Below, one piece after another: positions 44,182-52,691 of a DNA stretch of 64,000 nt (position 1 is the stretch's first letter; every line of letters starts with the position of its first letter). The DNA comes from Christensenella hongkongensis (GTDB lineage: Bacteria; Bacillota; Clostridia; Christensenellales; Christensenellaceae): the NCBI RefSeq assembly GCF_000981035.1, contig NZ_LAYJ01000112.1:363855-427854 (forward strand). The letters are read 5' to 3'. The notes below the pieces were generated by a model that searched no databases, was not told the DNA's origin, and saw only the letters and a list, made by a program, of their open reading frames with translations. A program made the translations under genes and the position numbers.

Positions 44182-44198
44182 CGCTTCTTTGCTATAAT
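44170..44198 (+). promoter_or_regulatory. Secondary promoter of the permease gene
   Basis: TTGCGC (44170-44175, inside the terminator arm), a 17-nt spacer and TATAAT (44193-44198). Confidence 0.5.
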
Positions 44199-44248
44199 AA
44201 TAAAGTATTTACTGTATTTTGAGATTGCGTGGGAGTATTGTAGTTATC

Positions 44249-44947
44249 ATGTTTGACAATTTACCGGAACAAATCTATAAAACATTGGTTGTAGACAACC
44301 GGTGGACTTTATTCGTGGACGGGCTTTTGGTTACGCTCATGATAGCAGGAATTGCGGTACTGCTGGGGGTTGCGATCGGCTCGCTTGTGGCAATCGCAAA
44401 AGTAAATGCTTTGCGGAATAAAAAACTGAAATGGCTGAGCGTAATCTGCGAAGTTTATACAACCGTGATTCGCGGAACTCCTATGCTGGTACAGCTGTTG
44501 ATTATGTATTATATTATCTTCGCTGCTGCCCCAACGGAAATGGCTCCTTATGTTGCGGCTTTGGCGTTTGGCATCAATAGCGGCGCTTATGTGTCCGAGA
44601 TCGTACGCGCAGGCATTATGGCTGTGCCAAGGGGCCAAATGGAGGCAGGGCGCTCGCTGGGCCTCACAAACGGCATGACAATGCGTACGATTATCTTGCC
44701 GCAGGCAATCAAGAATATCCTGCCTGCGCTTGGCAATGAATTCATTGTTTTGTTTAAGGAAACGTCCATCGTTGGCTATGTGGCGCTTACAGATTTAACG
44801 CGCGCCGCAGATTTAGTGCGGTCAAGGACGTATTTGCCTTTTGTGCCGTTGATTTTCATTGCGCTTATTTATCTTGGCATTGTAATGCTCATTACATGGG
44901 CACTGAAAAAGTTGGAAAAAAAGCTCGCGCAAAGCGATGTGCGATAG
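44249..44947 (+). CDS. Amino-acid ABC transporter permease (HisM/GlnP type)
   Basis: 232 residues with about five membrane segments. TVIRGTPMLVQLLIMYY and the EAA-like loop AVPRGQMEAGRSLGLTNGMT followed by RTIILPQAIKNILPALGNEF are diagnostic. The start is set at the ATG at 44249; GGGAG (44231-44235) is rather far (13 nt), and a TTG at 44219 is a less likely alternative. It is followed after 9 nt by the ATPase gene. A single permease gene implies a homodimeric channel. Confidence 0.92.
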   Translation: MFDNLPEQIYKTLVVDNRWTLFVDGLLVTLMIAGIAVLLGVAIGSLVAIAKVNALRNKKLKWLSVICEVYTTVIRGTPMLVQLLIMYYIIFAAAPTEMAPYVAALAFGINSGAYVSEIVRAGIMAVPRGQMEAGRSLGLTNGMTMRTIILPQAIKNILPALGNEFIVLFKETSIVGYVALTDLTRAADLVRSRTYLPFVPLIFIALIYLGIVMLITWALKKLEKKLAQSDVR

Positions 44948-44956
44948 GAGCAGCTT

Positions 44957-45679
44957 ATGCTGGTAGTCAAGAATTTATATAAACAATTTAATGATAACAT
45001 GGTGCTGCAGGGAATTGACGAGCACATTGAACGCGGTGAAAAGGTCGTTATTGTAGGACCTTCGGGAAGCGGAAAATCTACTTTTTTAAGATGCCTTAAT
45101 TTACTGGAAGAACCCACCAGTGGTGAGATTTGGTTTGAAGGAAATCTTCTTACCGGCAAAAATATCGATATTGATAAGGTGCGCCAAAAAATGGGAATGG
45201 TGTTCCAGCAGTTTAACCTGTTTCCACATAAAACGGTTGGACAGAATATTATGCTTGCGCCTTTAAAGCTTGGACTTATGACAGAGGATGAAGCGCAGGA
45301 GCGTGCGGAAACGCTATTGAAACGGATTGGACTCTCTGATAAAATAGACTCTTATCCGCTACAGCTTTCGGGCGGGCAGCAGCAGCGTGTTGCGATTGTG
45401 CGTGCGCTCGCTATGAACCCTGATGTGATGCTGTTTGACGAGCCTACATCCGCGCTTGATCCGGAAATGGTAGGAGAGGTTCTCGACTTCATGCACACGC
45501 TTGCGGATGAAGGGATGACAATGGTGGTCGTTACGCATGAGATGGGTTTTGCAAAGGAAGTTGCAACACGTTGCCTTTTTATGGATGAGGGAAAGATTTT
45601 GGAGCAGGCGCCGCCGCAGGAGTTCTTCAGCAATCCGAAAAATCCAAGACTGAAGGATTTTCTTTCCAAAGTGCTGTAA
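44957..45679 (+). CDS. Amino-acid ABC transporter ATP-binding protein (GlnQ type)
   Basis: 240 residues. Walker [10 protein letters not shown] (about 35-43), Q-loop [11 protein letters not shown], signature LSGGQQQRV, Walker [16 protein letters not shown] and switch [10 protein letters not shown] are all intact. It powers uptake through the adjacent permease. A possible small hairpin (45693-45713) without a T run follows, and then the tRNA remnant. Confidence 0.95.
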   Translation: MLVVKNLYKQFNDNMVLQGIDEHIERGEKVVIVGPSGSGKSTFLRCLNLLEEPTSGEIWFEGNLLTGKNIDIDKVRQKMGMVFQQFNLFPHKTVGQNIMLAPLKLGLMTEDEAQERAETLLKRIGLSDKIDSYPLQLSGGQQQRVAIVRALAMNPDVMLFDEPTSALDPEMVGEVLDFMHTLADEGMTMVVVTHEMGFAKEVATRCLFMDEGKILEQAPPQEFFSNPKNPRLKDFLSKVL

Positions 45680-45717
45680 ATGTATTATAATAATAACTGC
45701 GTTTTGCAGTTATATAT

Positions 45718-45758
45718 GTGCTCGTAGCTCAGCTGGATAGAGCGCAGGACTCCGACTC
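45718..45758 (+). pseudogene. Truncated tRNA-Arg 5' half
   Basis: The sequence matches the first half of a tRNA: acceptor strand, D-arm GCTC...GAGC and an anticodon arm start CAGGA-CTCCGAC with anticodon CCG. After TC at 45758 the 3' half of the anticodon stem, the T-arm and CCA are absent. The sequence that follows (45761-45815) contains two imperfect copies of a GTAGA(C/T)AAGGGTA-like word and a promoter-like TTGAAA/TATACT pair. Confidence 0.65.
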
Positions 45759-45919
45759 TGTTGCCCTTGAAAGTAGACAAGGGTAAATGGTATACTTTAA
45801 GGGTAGATAAGAGTACCGAAAAAGCGCATGGGAAAAGGAAATGCAACGGAATTACATGAAAGAATAGCATAGTGAAGCGAAAAACTGAAAAAAGGGCATT
45901 CTGCAAAAATCTTGCATTT

Positions 45920-45974
45920 TTAGTGCAGAAATATGTATTTTTAAACAGCCTACTGAAAGAAATATCGAGCACCT
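45920..45974 (+). repeat. 55-bp direct repeat, left copy
   Basis: Identical to 63424-63478. It covers 49 nt upstream of the tRNA-Arg gene plus the first six bases of the tRNA, and identity stops there. Confidence 0.95.
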
Positions 45975-46044
45975 GTAGCTCAGTGGATAGAGCACACGCC
46001 TCCGACGCGTGGTGTCGGACGTTCAAATCGTCTCAGGTGCGCCA
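45969..46044 (+). tRNA. tRNA-Arg (anticodon CCG)
   Basis: Acceptor GCACCTG/CAGGTGC, D-stem GCTC/GAGC, anticodon stem CACGC/GCGTG around CTCCGAC, T-stem GGACG/CGTCT (one G-T) around TTCAAAT, discriminator G and encoded CCA. All arms pair, so it is probably functional. Confidence 0.93.
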
Positions 46045-46046
46045 AA

Positions 46047-46074
46047 AACTCCTGTAAATTTACGGGAGTTTTTT
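46047..46074 (+). terminator. Terminator after tRNA-Arg
   Basis: Ten base pairs (46047-46056 with 46061-46070, one G-T), AATT loop, and a T run. A diverged counterpart follows the second tRNA-Arg. Confidence 0.85.
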
Positions 46075-46278
46075 ATGCGGATTTTTTATTGAGCCACAAA
46101 TAAAGTCAAATGGTAATAAAAATGTTCTGTTTTGCCGTTTATAATTGCCATATAGCGGGAACTGGAAATAGCCAGTGAAAAACGAATCCAAGCGGCGTAA
46201 TTTGAAAGCTGGCCTGCGTTTGATCTTCCTCTTTTCTGTCTATTTCTCTGGCGCAGGGCAGCTTTGGTTGACGGTTTT

Positions 46279-47091
46279 TTATCGTTTTTGCATCTTCTTT
46301 CGGTATTTTCCGGGGCTCATGCCCGTGAACCGTTTGAAAATAATATTGAAGTAATTTGCGTTCGGATAGCCTACGAGATTAGAAATCTCGAATACGGTGT
46401 AGCCTGTCTGGATCAAAAGCTCGGAGGCAATCTTGATGCGTGTTTTGATCAGATATTGGATGGGAGAAATATCAAATTTTTCCTTAAATAAATGAGCGAT
46501 ATGGAACGGACTCACAAAAAATGTATCAGAGAGACTGGAAAGCGTAATGTTTTTCTCATAGTTGTTCTCAATATATTCTTTGATGCCCGACAGAAGCGAG
46601 GCGGGCTCCGCGCTTAGATCGTTATCCATTAATTTGCGCCGCAAAAGAATCAGAAGATATTCCGTAAGCTTGGAAGAAGCGACTTTGAAATCCGGACGCT
46701 TTTCGGAAAGCTCTGCATGGATTTGCGTGATAATTTTGATCATGGGGACTGTGGAGTTGCTATATTGCAATATGGTTTCATGTGTGGCAAAAGGGAGGCG
46801 TCCCTCCTGTTGTCCCGCATATTGAAAGGAAGACAAATAAAGCGTGACCAGCGTGCACGGATCGTCCCCAGCGGAGGACAGCCTGTACGGCAGGCACGGA
46901 ACAAGAACAATATCTCCGCCGCCCAGGGAATAGGAAATTCCATCAAACCACACATGAACATGTCCCTGCTGCACCAAAACAATTTCTGTTTCTGTGAAAT
47001 CGGAACGCTCCATATCGAAATTGTTTTTCAGTGTGACCTGATTGGAAAGTATCTGAGGCGGCCGTACCAGAATCGGATGGTTGGAATTCAT
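46279..47091 (-). CDS. AraC-family transcription regulator
   Basis: 270 residues. An N-terminal cupin-like sensing domain (about 20-130: HVHVWFDGISYSLGGGDIVL) is followed by two helix-turn-helix units (about 170-268: ITLSSLSDTFFVSPFHIAHL, FEISNLVGYPNANYFNIIFK and RFTGMSPGKYRK), the AraC signature. The ATG at 47091 has AGAGG 8 nt upstream; a TTG at 47109 lies before that site. It is divergent from the sugar ABC genes, and inverted repeats overlap the promoter at 47248-47276, so it probably controls them in answer to a sugar. Confidence 0.9.
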   Translation of the reverse strand: MNSNHPILVRPPQILSNQVTLKNNFDMERSDFTETEIVLVQQGHVHVWFDGISYSLGGGDIVLVPCLPYRLSSAGDDPCTLVTLYLSSFQYAGQQEGRLPFATHETILQYSNSTVPMIKIITQIHAELSEKRPDFKVASSKLTEYLLILLRRKLMDNDLSAEPASLLSGIKEYIENNYEKNITLSSLSDTFFVSPFHIAHLFKEKFDISPIQYLIKTRIKIASELLIQTGYTVFEISNLVGYPNANYFNIIFKRFTGMSPGKYRKKMQKR

Positions 47092-47247
47092 TGATTGTAC
47101 CTCTACCAACCTTAATCTATCATGATAAAAAGCGAAAAAATACTTGTTTGAGGTAAATGCGCAATAATCTGTATAGTTTCCACAAGTTTGTTCATATCTG
47201 CATAATATCGACTTAGATAAACTTGATTTAAAAGGATGAGAAAGAAT

Positions 47248-47276
47248 TTGACCGGTTTTTAAACCTGATTTATACT
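47248..47276 (+). promoter_or_regulatory. Promoter with overlapping inverted repeats, probable AraC target
   Basis: TTGACC (47248-47253), a 17-nt spacer and TATACT (47271-47276). The spacer contains GGTTTTTAAACC (47254-47265), and a second repeat TTTATAC-TCA-GTATAAA (47269-47285) covers the -10 box. Confidence 0.65.
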
Positions 47277-47334
47277 CAGTATAAACGAATAAACGCGAAA
47301 ATAAAATAAAAATGAACTATTCGGAGGAATTTGA

Positions 47335-48795
47335 ATGCTCCTTACAATGAACAACATCAATAAATCGTTTTTTGATATCCCTGTACTCAAAGATGTCGCC
47401 TTTCTGTTGGAAGAAGCAGAAATCCATGCGCTTGTAGGACTGAATGGTGCAGGAAAGTCCACGCTGGTGAACATATTATCCGGTGTATTTCCGGCGGACA
47501 GTGGGGAAATCAATTTTTGTAACAAACATGTCAAGTTTGAATCTCCACGGGAGGCGCTTGAAAAAGGGATATTTACGATTTATCAGGCAACAAATCTGCT
47601 TCCGGATCTGACGGCTGCGGAAAACATCTTTTTGACAGAGCTTCCGCGAAAGAGTGGATTTATCAGCTACAAAAAATTATGTGCGGAGGCGCGTGAGCAG
47701 ATGGATACCATGGGTTACGCGCTGGATGTGACCAAAAAAATACGGGATTTGAGTATCAGCGAGCGCTATATGGTATCCGTTGCGCGGGCATACAAAAGCA
47801 GGGCAAAGCTTTTTATTATGGACGAGCCGATGATTAATCTTGCAACGGAAGAAAAAGAGATATTTGTCCGGTTTATGCGAGAAATGAAAGCGCGGGGAAG
47901 CTCGATTATTTATATTACCCACAGTATCACAGAGGTACTGAGGCTGTGCGACAGGGTAAGTGTGCTGCGCGACGGAAAGAATGTGGCGATGTGCAGTACA
48001 AAGGGACTGAAAAGGGAGCGGCTGAGTTATCTGATTTCGGGAAACGAATCGTTGCGTCTTTATCCGCCCAAGGCAAAATGCCGGGAAAAAATATTGCTTG
48101 AAATCAGCGGACTGCGGCTTGAAAATATTTTGCACGATATTAGCTTCAAATTGCGTGCGGGCGAGATACTTGGGATTACAGGCCTCACAGGATCGGGACG
48201 TACGGCACTGATCAAAACAGTGTTTGGCGAATTTGAGATGGATGCGGGAAGCCTGTTTTTACGCGGAAAAGAGATTGAACTTAAAAATGCGACAGACGCG
48301 GTTAACCATGGGTTCGGGTATGTCAACGAGAATCGCATGGATGCAGGGCTGTTTCTTGATATGGGGGTAGCGGCGAACCTTACAATTTCCGCGCTTGAGG
48401 ATATCCGCCGGGGAATTTTCCTTGATCTAAAGCAGGAAATGGAGGAAGTTGTGGATCAGTCGATCGAATTGAACCTCAAAATGGACAGTCTGCATCAGGA
48501 GATCCGCTTTCTGAGCGGAGGCAACCAGCAAAAGGTAATGGTGGGAAGATCGCTTATTTCAAATGCCAGTATCCTGCTCCTCGATGAACCTACGAAAGGA
48601 ATCGATATTGTATCGCGCAGCGAGATATATATCGTGATGAACGAGCTTGCCTCGGAAGGAAAAGGGATCATTCTCGTTTCTTCGGATATGGACGAGATCG
48701 CAGGGTTGTGCGACCGTGCGCTGATACTGAAAAATGGAAGGATCGTTGCGGAAGTGCCGGAAGAGGAACTCAATAACATTACACAGTATATCTAG
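47335..48795 (+). CDS. Sugar ABC transporter ATPase, RbsA/MglA-like, without adjacent permease
   Basis: 486 residues with two ABC units. Unit 1 has Walker A GLNGAGKST, Walker B KLFIMDEPMINLATEE and a signature reduced to DLSISERYMVSVARAY. Unit 2 has GLTGSGRTAL (the altered Walker A normal for RbsA), LSGGNQQKVMVGRSL and LLLDEPTKGIDI. It would drive import of a monosaccharide. A stack of hairpins separates it from the next transporter set, which has its own ATPase, so this protein may serve the permease at 55301, or another elsewhere. GGAGG lies 8 nt before the ATG. Confidence 0.88.
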   Translation: MLLTMNNINKSFFDIPVLKDVAFLLEEAEIHALVGLNGAGKSTLVNILSGVFPADSGEINFCNKHVKFESPREALEKGIFTIYQATNLLPDLTAAENIFLTELPRKSGFISYKKLCAEAREQMDTMGYALDVTKKIRDLSISERYMVSVARAYKSRAKLFIMDEPMINLATEEKEIFVRFMREMKARGSSIIYITHSITEVLRLCDRVSVLRDGKNVAMCSTKGLKRERLSYLISGNESLRLYPPKAKCREKILLEISGLRLENILHDISFKLRAGEILGITGLTGSGRTALIKTVFGEFEMDAGSLFLRGKEIELKNATDAVNHGFGYVNENRMDAGLFLDMGVAANLTISALEDIRRGIFLDLKQEMEEVVDQSIELNLKMDSLHQEIRFLSGGNQQKVMVGRSLISNASILLLDEPTKGIDIVSRSEIYIVMNELASEGKGIILVSSDMDEIAGLCDRALILKNGRIVAEVPEEELNNITQYI

Positions 48796-48814
48796 AGATG
48801 GAACAAATATAAGG

Positions 48815-48837
48815 TGAGCCTCAAAGGCTCATTTTTT
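48815..48837 (+). terminator. Terminator 1 after the orphan ATPase gene
   Basis: TGAGCC (48815-48820) pairs with GGCTCA (48826-48831), followed by six T. Confidence 0.85.
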
Positions 48838-48846
48838 ATTGTAACA

Positions 48847-48870
48847 AAACCGCCTGCGGGAGGTTTTTTT
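48847..48870 (+). terminator. Terminator 2 after the orphan ATPase gene
   Basis: AAACC-CC pairs with GG-GGTTT around a TGCG loop with one mismatch, followed by a run of T. Confidence 0.6.
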
Positions 48871-48897
48871 TATTTGTCTATCACAAAAAAGATACAC

Positions 48898-48923
48898 GAT
48901 TCTTGCGGCGCGCCGCAAGAATC
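48898..48923. repeat. Perfect 26-bp palindrome
   Basis: Each 13-nt half is the exact reverse complement of the other, centred on GGCGCGCC, with no loop and no T run. It could be a protein-binding site or a folded RNA stem. Confidence 0.85.
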
Positions 48924-48961
48924 AAATATTCAGATGAGAAAGAAAAAAACGATAATAATTT

Positions 48962-48990
48962 GCGGAAAAGCCGTTACTCCGCGTTTTTTT
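48962..48990 (+). terminator. Terminator-like hairpin 3 before the second RbsA gene
   Basis: GCGGA (48962-48966) pairs with TCCGC (48978-48982), followed by G and seven T. Confidence 0.55.
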
Positions 48991-49035
48991 AACATTTCAA
49001 GGGAAAAAATGAGGCGCAAGATTGTAAAGGTAAGG

Positions 49036-49080
49036 CAACAAGTATGTTTCTTGTTGTCGTATGGCCGGTTTCGGTAAGAT
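49036..49080 (+). promoter_or_regulatory. Promoter and operator of the RbsA/C/C/B operon
   Basis: The inverted repeat CAACAAG-(7 nt)-CTTGTTG spans 49036-49056. Its right arm overlaps a -35 box TTGTTG (49051-49056), followed by an 18-nt spacer and TAAGAT (49075-49080). Confidence 0.5.
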
Positions 49081-49153
49081 AGAAACAATGAGAACAATAC
49101 AGCAGGAATGAAATCGAATCCATTTGAAACAGAAAAAATGAGGGGGGAAAAAC

Positions 49154-50680
49154 ATGAGAGATGACAACAGCGTCTTTATCGAAATGACAGGCATCACCAA
49201 ACGGTTTCCGGGCGTTGTCGCGCTGGACGACGTTTCACTCACCGTCAAAAAAGGTGAAGTTGTCGCGCTTGTCGGTGAAAACGGCGCGGGAAAATCTACG
49301 CTGATGAAAATGCTCTCCGGGCTTTATCATCCGGACGAGGGAGAAATCAGGGTGAATGGGGAGATCGTGAAAATTACAGATCCAAAATGCGCTCAGGGAT
49401 TGGGGATCAGTACAATTTTTCAGGAGCCGTCGCTCGCGCCCCATCTGAACGCGGTACAGAATGTCTATTTGGGACGCGAAACGCAGAAGGGATTGATTGG
49501 CAACGCGATAAAACGCCTTGACGAAAAAACGATGACGGTGGAAACCCAGAAATTGTATGCCGAATTTTTTCCAACGGTAGAGGATGTGCTTGTACCGGTG
49601 AGCAGACTGGGAGCATTGAAAAATCGCGTGATTGAGATTGTAAAAGCGTTATCCATCAGCTGCTCGCTTGTGATCATGGACGAGCCGACAGCCGCGCTTG
49701 CAGAGCATGAGCGGCAGGTACTCTTTGATTTTGTGCATATGCTTAAAAAGCAGGGAATCGCAGTCATTTATATTACGCACCATTTAAGGGAATTGTTCGG
49801 ACTTGTAGACCGGATCGTGGTGATGCGCGATGGGAAAAACGTTGCGGAAGTCGGGCCGGAGGACACGGACATCGATGATCTCGTGGCGCGAATGGTAGGC
49901 CGTACAATCACCAACTATATTGTCAAGGAAACCGTTGCGATCGGCGAACAGGTGTTGGGAGTAGAGGGACTTACACGCAGGGGCGTGATCGAAGACATTA
50001 ACCTGCATGTGAAAAAAGGAGAGATCGTAGGCCTTGCCGGCCTTGCCGGCGCGGGCAGAACGGAAACGGTGCGGGCGATTGTGGGTGCAGATCGCGTAAC
50101 GACCGGTACGATCAGAATAAATGGGAAAAAATGTAAAATAAAAACACCCAAAGACGCTATTGCACAAGGCATCGGTATGCTTCCTGAAAACCGGAAGCTG
50201 CAGGGAGCGCTTATAGAACAGGATATCAAAGATAATATTACACTTGCCAATTTAAAGGAAGTGCTTGCGGGAAAATTTGTGATCCGTAAAAACAAGGAAA
50301 TCAGGACTGCAGAGGAATACGTAAAACGCCTTGGCGTAAAGACGCCGTCTATTTACCAGAAAGTAAAATCTCTTTCGGGTGGAAATCAACAAAAAGTGAT
50401 ACTCGCTAAATGGATGTTTACCAAACCGCAGGTACTGATTTTTGATGAACCTACGCAGGGGATCGATGTAGGCGCAAAGCATGAAATATATAGCCTGATT
50501 GCGGATTTTGTAAAAGAGGGAGGCGGCATTTTGCTGGTATCCTCTGAGCTTCCCGAGCTGATGGGCCTTGCAGACCGTATTTATGTCATGCACCAGGGCA
50601 GGATCGTACACGAATTCACCCGCGAAGAGGCCACAGAAGAAAACATAACGCTGTATGCGTCGGGAGGTCATGAATCATGA
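49154..50680 (+). CDS. Sugar ABC transporter ATPase (RbsA/MglA type)
   Basis: 508 residues, tandem ABC units. ITKRFPGVVALDDVSLTVKK then GEVVALVGENGAGKST (Walker A 1), MDEPTAALAEHERQVL (Walker B 1), GLAGAGRTETVRAIVG (unit 2 Walker A), MLPENRKLQGAL, SLSGGNQQKVILAKW and IFDEPTQGIDVGAKHEIY. It binds and splits ATP in the cytoplasm to drive import. The GGGGGG-rich site lies just before the ATG, and the permease gene overlaps its end by 4 nt. Confidence 0.94.
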   Translation: MRDDNSVFIEMTGITKRFPGVVALDDVSLTVKKGEVVALVGENGAGKSTLMKMLSGLYHPDEGEIRVNGEIVKITDPKCAQGLGISTIFQEPSLAPHLNAVQNVYLGRETQKGLIGNAIKRLDEKTMTVETQKLYAEFFPTVEDVLVPVSRLGALKNRVIEIVKALSISCSLVIMDEPTAALAEHERQVLFDFVHMLKKQGIAVIYITHHLRELFGLVDRIVVMRDGKNVAEVGPEDTDIDDLVARMVGRTITNYIVKETVAIGEQVLGVEGLTRRGVIEDINLHVKKGEIVGLAGLAGAGRTETVRAIVGADRVTTGTIRINGKKCKIKTPKDAIAQGIGMLPENRKLQGALIEQDIKDNITLANLKEVLAGKFVIRKNKEIRTAEEYVKRLGVKTPSIYQKVKSLSGGNQQKVILAKWMFTKPQVLIFDEPTQGIDVGAKHEIYSLIADFVKEGGGILLVSSELPELMGLADRIYVMHQGRIVHEFTREEATEENITLYASGGHES

Positions 50681-51642
50681 AAAACGAATATACGGTCAAG
50701 ACACGTACAAAAAAATTTGACGAATTGGGAATATTGATCGTCATGATCGCATTGTTTGTGTTCCTTGCGATTGCGACACCGTACTTCCTGAAAGTAGAAA
50801 ACATCCAGAATCTATTGCTTCAGTCGGTTTTTGTTATGCTGGTCGGCTTTGGAATGACGTTCGTGCTTACGATTGGAGGTATCGATCTTTCGGTGGGCTC
50901 TATCCTTGGTTATTCCGGTGCGGTTACGGGAATGATCATTGCGGCGGGCGGCAGTGTGTTTTTGGGAATATTGGCGGGGCTTTTAACAGGCGCGGCATTC
51001 GGCCTGGTGAATGGACTTTTGATTACGCAGCTGCGGATTGCTCCTTTTCTTGTGACCTTTGCCATGTCGAGCGTGGTACGCGGTATTCTGTTGTTGTCCA
51101 CGACAAACGGAGCGGTCAGCGGGTTTGCGGTGCCGGAATTTACCTATCTTGCACAAGGCTATCTGTTTGGACTGCCTATCCCCGTGATCATCACGATCAT
51201 CGTTTTTGTAATTCTGCTGTTTCTTTTTAAGTTTACCAGCTTTGGACGCAATGTAACGGCGATCGGTTCAAATCGTGAAGTCGCGTTTCTGTCCGGCGTG
51301 TCGTGCAATAAGATCACTGTAGGAGTGTACATGCTTTCCGGGCTTTTGGCGGCGCTTTCGGGCATTCTTTTGGCGGCACGGCTCACGGCGGTGCAATCAG
51401 AAATGGGCGGAGGCTATGAGATGGATGCGATCGCCGCGGCAGTGATCGGCGGAACCAGCATGGCGGGCGGTAAAGGCAGCATCATCGGTGCGATTATCGG
51501 TGCGGTGATCCTTGGAACCATTTCGAACGGTCTGGATCTTTTATCGGTGAACCAGTTTTATCGTCAGATCATTGTGGGTGCGATCATCGTTGTGGCTGTC
51601 AGCCTCGAAAGATTCACGTCGGCACGCGCCGAACGCGTTTGA
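50677..51642 (+). CDS. Sugar ABC transporter permease (RbsC type), first
   Basis: 321 residues with 8-10 membrane segments. GFGMTFVLTIGGIDLSVGSI and AIAAAVIGGTSMAGGKGSII are the RbsC/AraH family marks. It starts inside the stop of the ATPase gene. The next gene encodes a second permease closely related to it, so the channel is probably a heterodimer rather than the usual RbsC homodimer. Confidence 0.93.
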   Translation: MKNEYTVKTRTKKFDELGILIVMIALFVFLAIATPYFLKVENIQNLLLQSVFVMLVGFGMTFVLTIGGIDLSVGSILGYSGAVTGMIIAAGGSVFLGILAGLLTGAAFGLVNGLLITQLRIAPFLVTFAMSSVVRGILLLSTTNGAVSGFAVPEFTYLAQGYLFGLPIPVIITIIVFVILLFLFKFTSFGRNVTAIGSNREVAFLSGVSCNKITVGVYMLSGLLAALSGILLAARLTAVQSEMGGGYEMDAIAAAVIGGTSMAGGKGSIIGAIIGAVILGTISNGLDLLSVNQFYRQIIVGAIIVVAVSLERFTSARAERV

Positions 51643-51659
51643 CAAGGAGGGACAGAACA

Positions 51660-52640
51660 ATGAAAAACAACCAACAGACAATTCTTAGTACAACAGGGGC
51701 AAAGAAAAAAATCGATCGTCAGCTTCTGGGGCTGCTGATCTTCATTATTATCATGATGGTCGTGATGTCCATCCTTTCGCCAAGCTTCCTTACGGTTTCC
51801 AATCTTATGAATGTATTCCGCCAGTCGGTGTTCATCATGTTGCTGGGTTTCGGTATGACGTTTGTTCTCACCACAGGCGGCATCGACCTTTCGGTAGGTG
51901 TGATGCTTGCGCTTTCCGGCGGAATGACGGGATGGCTTTTATCACAAAATGTAAATATCGTGCCGTCCATTATCGCAGGGATATTGATGGGAACCATGGT
52001 AGGCGCGGGCAACGGGTTGATGGTCACGAAACTGCGGATCACACCATTTATCGCGACGCTTGCTACAATGAGCATCGGCCGTGGAGTTATGTATGTGTGG
52101 ACAAACTCCATTCCCTTTCGTAATTACATGGTGGGAGGTTTTCGCTTTATCGGCCAGGGAGATATCCTGGGGCTTCAGTTTCCGATCGTCATAGCGATCG
52201 TGGCGTTCATTGTCCTGCAGTTTGTATACCGGTGTACTGCGTTCGGCCGGCATGTGACGGCGTATGGAAGCAACGAGGAATCTGCACGGGTGTCGGGGAT
52301 CAATACAAAGAAACTGCTCATCAAGGTTTACGCACTTTCCGGGTTGATGGCGGCCATTGCGGGTATTACACTTGCGTCCCGCCTGGAAACGGTGCATCCG
52401 GAAATGGGAAAGGGCTATGAGCTTGATGCAATCGCCGCGGCGATCATCGGCGGAACAAGCCTTTCGGGCGGAAAGGGCAGCCTCATCGGCACCGTATTTG
52501 GCGCATTCATCATCTATCTGATCAGCAATGCACTCAATCTTTTAAATGTTGATCCTGATTGGGAAACCATTGTCAAAGGCATCATTATATTGGTTGTGGT
52601 AGCGGTGGAATACTTGAGCCACAGAAATAAAAAGGACTGA
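51660..52640 (+). CDS. Sugar ABC transporter permease (RbsC type), second
   Basis: 326 residues with GFGMTFVLTTGGIDLSVGVM and AIAAAIIGGTSLSGGKGSLI, strongly like the first permease, which suggests a tandem duplication. The start is the ATG at 51660 behind AAGGAGGG (51644-51651); an earlier TTG at 51639 would include that site in the gene. It is followed 51 nt later by the binding-protein gene. Confidence 0.93.
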   Translation: MKNNQQTILSTTGAKKKIDRQLLGLLIFIIIMMVVMSILSPSFLTVSNLMNVFRQSVFIMLLGFGMTFVLTTGGIDLSVGVMLALSGGMTGWLLSQNVNIVPSIIAGILMGTMVGAGNGLMVTKLRITPFIATLATMSIGRGVMYVWTNSIPFRNYMVGGFRFIGQGDILGLQFPIVIAIVAFIVLQFVYRCTAFGRHVTAYGSNEESARVSGINTKKLLIKVYALSGLMAAIAGITLASRLETVHPEMGKGYELDAIAAAIIGGTSLSGGKGSLIGTVFGAFIIYLISNALNLLNVDPDWETIVKGIIILVVVAVEYLSHRNKKD

Positions 52641-52691
52641 TTTTTTGCATGAAGGCAGTGCAAAAGAATAAAAACACAGGAGGAAAAGAAG

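Noticed and set aside
45693..45713. ATAACTGC/GCAGTTAT hairpin as terminator of the amino-acid transporter operon
   Set aside because: The stem is good but no T run follows, so I do not list it as a terminator.
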